From: Alphaproteobacteria bacterium
Lineage (GTDB): Bacteria; Pseudomonadota; Alphaproteobacteria; Rhizobiales; Hyphomicrobiaceae
Direction: 5' to 3'
Length of the DNA stretch: 7,663 nucleotides
Assembly: GCA_024279745.1 (NCBI GenBank)
Contig: JAJRRE010000313.1
Span: 1 to 7,663, forward strand
Shown: one piece after another, positions 6,324 to 7,663 of the stretch
Numbering within the stretch: the stretch's first letter is position 1
How the letters are laid out: each line of letters opens with the position of its first letter
The notes under the pieces: model-generated
What the model saw: the letters and a program-made list of their open reading frames with translations, nothing else
Database searches by the model: none
Told to the model about the DNA's origin: nothing
Program-made: the position numbers and the translations under genes

Positions 6324-6887
6324 CTAGACCTGCTTGATTTCTTTTTCTTTGGTTTCAAGGGCTGTGTCGATTTCTTTCACCGAGCTATCGGTAATTTCCT
6401 GCACCAGCTCCCCATTATTGTGCGAATCGTCCTCGCTGATATCGCTGTTCTTTTCCAGTTTCTTCAGCGTGTCCATGGCATCGCGGCGCACATTGCGCAC
6501 GGCAACTTTGGCTCCTTCGGCATATTTATGCGCGACCTTGGCCAGTTCTTCGCGCCGCTCGGCATTCAATTCGGGGATCGGCAGCCGTAGCATTGTGCCA
6601 GCTACCATGGGGTTGAGCCCCAGATCAGATTCGCGGATCGCCTTTTCCACCAACGGCACTTGGCTTTCATCCCACACTTGCACGGAAATAGTGCGCGCGT
6701 CCGGTGTCGATACGGTTGCGACCTGGCTCAATGGCATTTTGGCGCCGTAAGCCATCACGACAATCGGATCGAGCAAAGCAGTATTTGCGCGCCCTGTCCG
6801 CAGTCCGGCAAATTCGCGCTTCAAAACCTCGACGGCCCCATTCATGCGCCGCTCATATTCAGCCAGCTCAAACTTATCCGATGACAT
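6324..6887 (-). CDS. frr: Ribosome recycling factor
   Basis: RRF acts with EF-G to split the post-termination ribosome so its subunits can be reused. The product has 187 residues, close to the usual 185. It shows the family core: EFAGLRTGRANTALLDPIVV near the N-terminus, then VEKAIRESDLGLNP, LRLPIPELNAERREEL and the highly conserved VAVRNVRRDAMD, followed by LEKNSDISEDD and a charged C-terminal helix. The ATG at 6887 is chosen because AAGGAG lies 6 nt upstream and the protein then matches family length; an ATG at 6920 would add 11 residues and place that site inside the gene. It lies 182 bp after pyrH, the usual neighbour, and that spacer shows no other gene or clear terminator. Confidence 0.97.
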   Translation of the reverse strand: MSSDKFELAEYERRMNGAVEVLKREFAGLRTGRANTALLDPIVVMAYGAKMPLSQVATVSTPDARTISVQVWDESQVPLVEKAIRESDLGLNPMVAGTMLRLPIPELNAERREELAKVAHKYAEGAKVAVRNVRRDAMDTLKKLEKNSDISEDDSHNNGELVQEITDSSVKEIDTALETKEKEIKQV

Positions 6888-6893
6888 TTCCGT

Positions 6894-6899
6894 CTCCTT
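6894..6899 (-). promoter_or_regulatory. Ribosome binding site of frr
   Basis: AAGGAG lies 6 nt before the ATG at 6887, the strongest Shine-Dalgarno sequence in the window. It fixes that start over the in-frame ATG at 6920. Confidence 0.85.
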
Positions 6900-7069
6900 C
6901 TGCTCCCCTTGCGCGGGCATCCGCTTTTGCCGGGAAATTCATTCCGCTGCAGTTAGCCTTGCCCTCGCTCCCCATTTTTCGCGACTCTACAACGGCTGGT
7001 CAAGTTAAGATAGCGCCCAACTGTCGCCAACCGCAGAGCTCGATGCCGTGGCCTGCCGCGCCGGCTGCC

Positions 7070-7663
7070 TTAGCCCTGGCTTTGTGCCTGAACAATAGTC
7101 CCTTGCGTCTGGCCGCGCAAAATCTTCAAAAACGCGCCCGGCTCTTCGATTGAAAACACCACCACAGGTAGATTGTTATCGCGCGCAAGTGCAATTGCGG
7201 CGCCGTCCATAACTTTCAGATCGCGCGCCAGAACCTCGCTATAGCCCAGCGTATCATAGCGCACGGCGTCCGGGTCGGTCCGCGGATCAGCTGAATAAAC
7301 GCCGTCTACCTGCGTTGCTTTCAGCATTACATCGCAGTTCATTTCCACGGCACGCAGCGCGGCGGTGGTGTCGGTCGTAAAAAACGGATTACCCGTACCG
7401 GCCGCAAAAATCACCACCCGGCCCTTGCGCAGATGATGCAGCGCTTTTGGCCGCACAAAGGTCTCGCAAACCGTCGGCATGGAAATGGCCGACAGCACCC
7501 GCGCCGGCACCTGCATGAATTCCAGCGCATTTTGAAAGGCCAGCGCGTTCATGACCGTCGCCAGCATTCCCATATAATCGCCCGTTGCCCGTTCCATACC
7601 GGCAGCCGCCCCGGCCAGGCCGCGAAAGATATTACCGCCGCCAACCACGACAGCCACTTCATA
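7070..7663 (-). CDS. pyrH: UMP kinase (uridylate kinase), C-terminal part (5' end outside window)
   Basis: This enzyme phosphorylates UMP to UDP with ATP, a step in pyrimidine nucleotide synthesis, and works as a hexamer in the bacterial family. The visible 197 residues begin YEVAVVVGGGNIFRG, the conserved glycine-rich substrate-binding region; about 40-45 N-terminal residues are missing beyond the window. Also present are RATGDYMGMLATVMNALAFQ, the FAAGTGNPFFTTDTTAALRA segment, KATQVDGVYSADPRTDP and a C-terminal MDGAAIALARDNNLPVVVF block typical of PyrH. The frame is open to the edge, so the GTG at 7657 is an internal valine and not a start. In related genomes rpsB and tsf lie upstream of pyrH, but that region is not in view. 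Confidence 0.96.
   Translation of the reverse strand, partial: YEVAVVVGGGNIFRGLAGAAAGMERATGDYMGMLATVMNALAFQNALEFMQVPARVLSAISMPTVCETFVRPKALHHLRKGRVVIFAAGTGNPFFTTDTTAALRAVEMNCDVMLKATQVDGVYSADPRTDPDAVRYDTLGYSEVLARDLKVMDGAAIALARDNNLPVVVFSIEEPGAFLKILRGQTQGTIVQAQSQG

Noticed and set aside
6334..6750. A 138-codon plus-strand open frame opposite frr
   Set aside because: It is antisense to well-conserved frr; the low-complexity Ser-rich product is a mirror of the frr codons.
6704..7153. A 149-codon plus-strand open frame spanning the frr-pyrH spacer
   Set aside because: It overlaps both genes in antisense and shows no family motif; no promoter or ribosome site supports it.

Overview
The window carries seven genes, all on the minus strand, in the order (direction of transcription) pyrH' - frr - uppS - cdsA - dxr - rseP - bamA'. 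This is the conserved housekeeping block of Proteobacteria. The order uppS-cdsA-dxr, rather than the E. coli order dxr-uppS-cdsA, together with the protein sequences and moderate GC content, suggests an alphaproteobacterium. I cannot name the genus. The first and last genes run off the window: pyrH lacks its N-terminus at the high-coordinate end, and bamA lacks its C-terminus at the low-coordinate end.

Layout from high to low coordinates: UMP kinase (pyrH), ribosome recycling factor (frr), undecaprenyl-diphosphate synthase (uppS), CDP-diacylglycerol synthase (cdsA), DXP reductoisomerase (dxr), site-2 metalloprotease (rseP) and the outer-membrane assembly factor BamA. The theme runs from nucleotide supply and ribosome recycling to building the envelope. 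DXR feeds the MEP isoprenoid pathway, UppS turns isoprenoid units into the lipid carrier for peptidoglycan, CdsA supplies the phospholipid precursor, RseP performs regulated intramembrane cleavage, and BamA inserts outer-membrane proteins.

No novel multi-gene system is visible; the genes are ordinary and intact. The less ordinary material is between them. Spacers are long (about 180-300 bp everywhere except 50 bp between cdsA and dxr). They hold small inverted and direct repeats and one likely decayed mobile-element remnant between uppS and cdsA, which appears to provide the uppS stop codon. DXR has an unusual, probably disordered 52-residue N-terminal extension. No tRNA, rRNA, CRISPR array, complete insertion sequence or classical GC-hairpin-plus-T-run terminator was seen.
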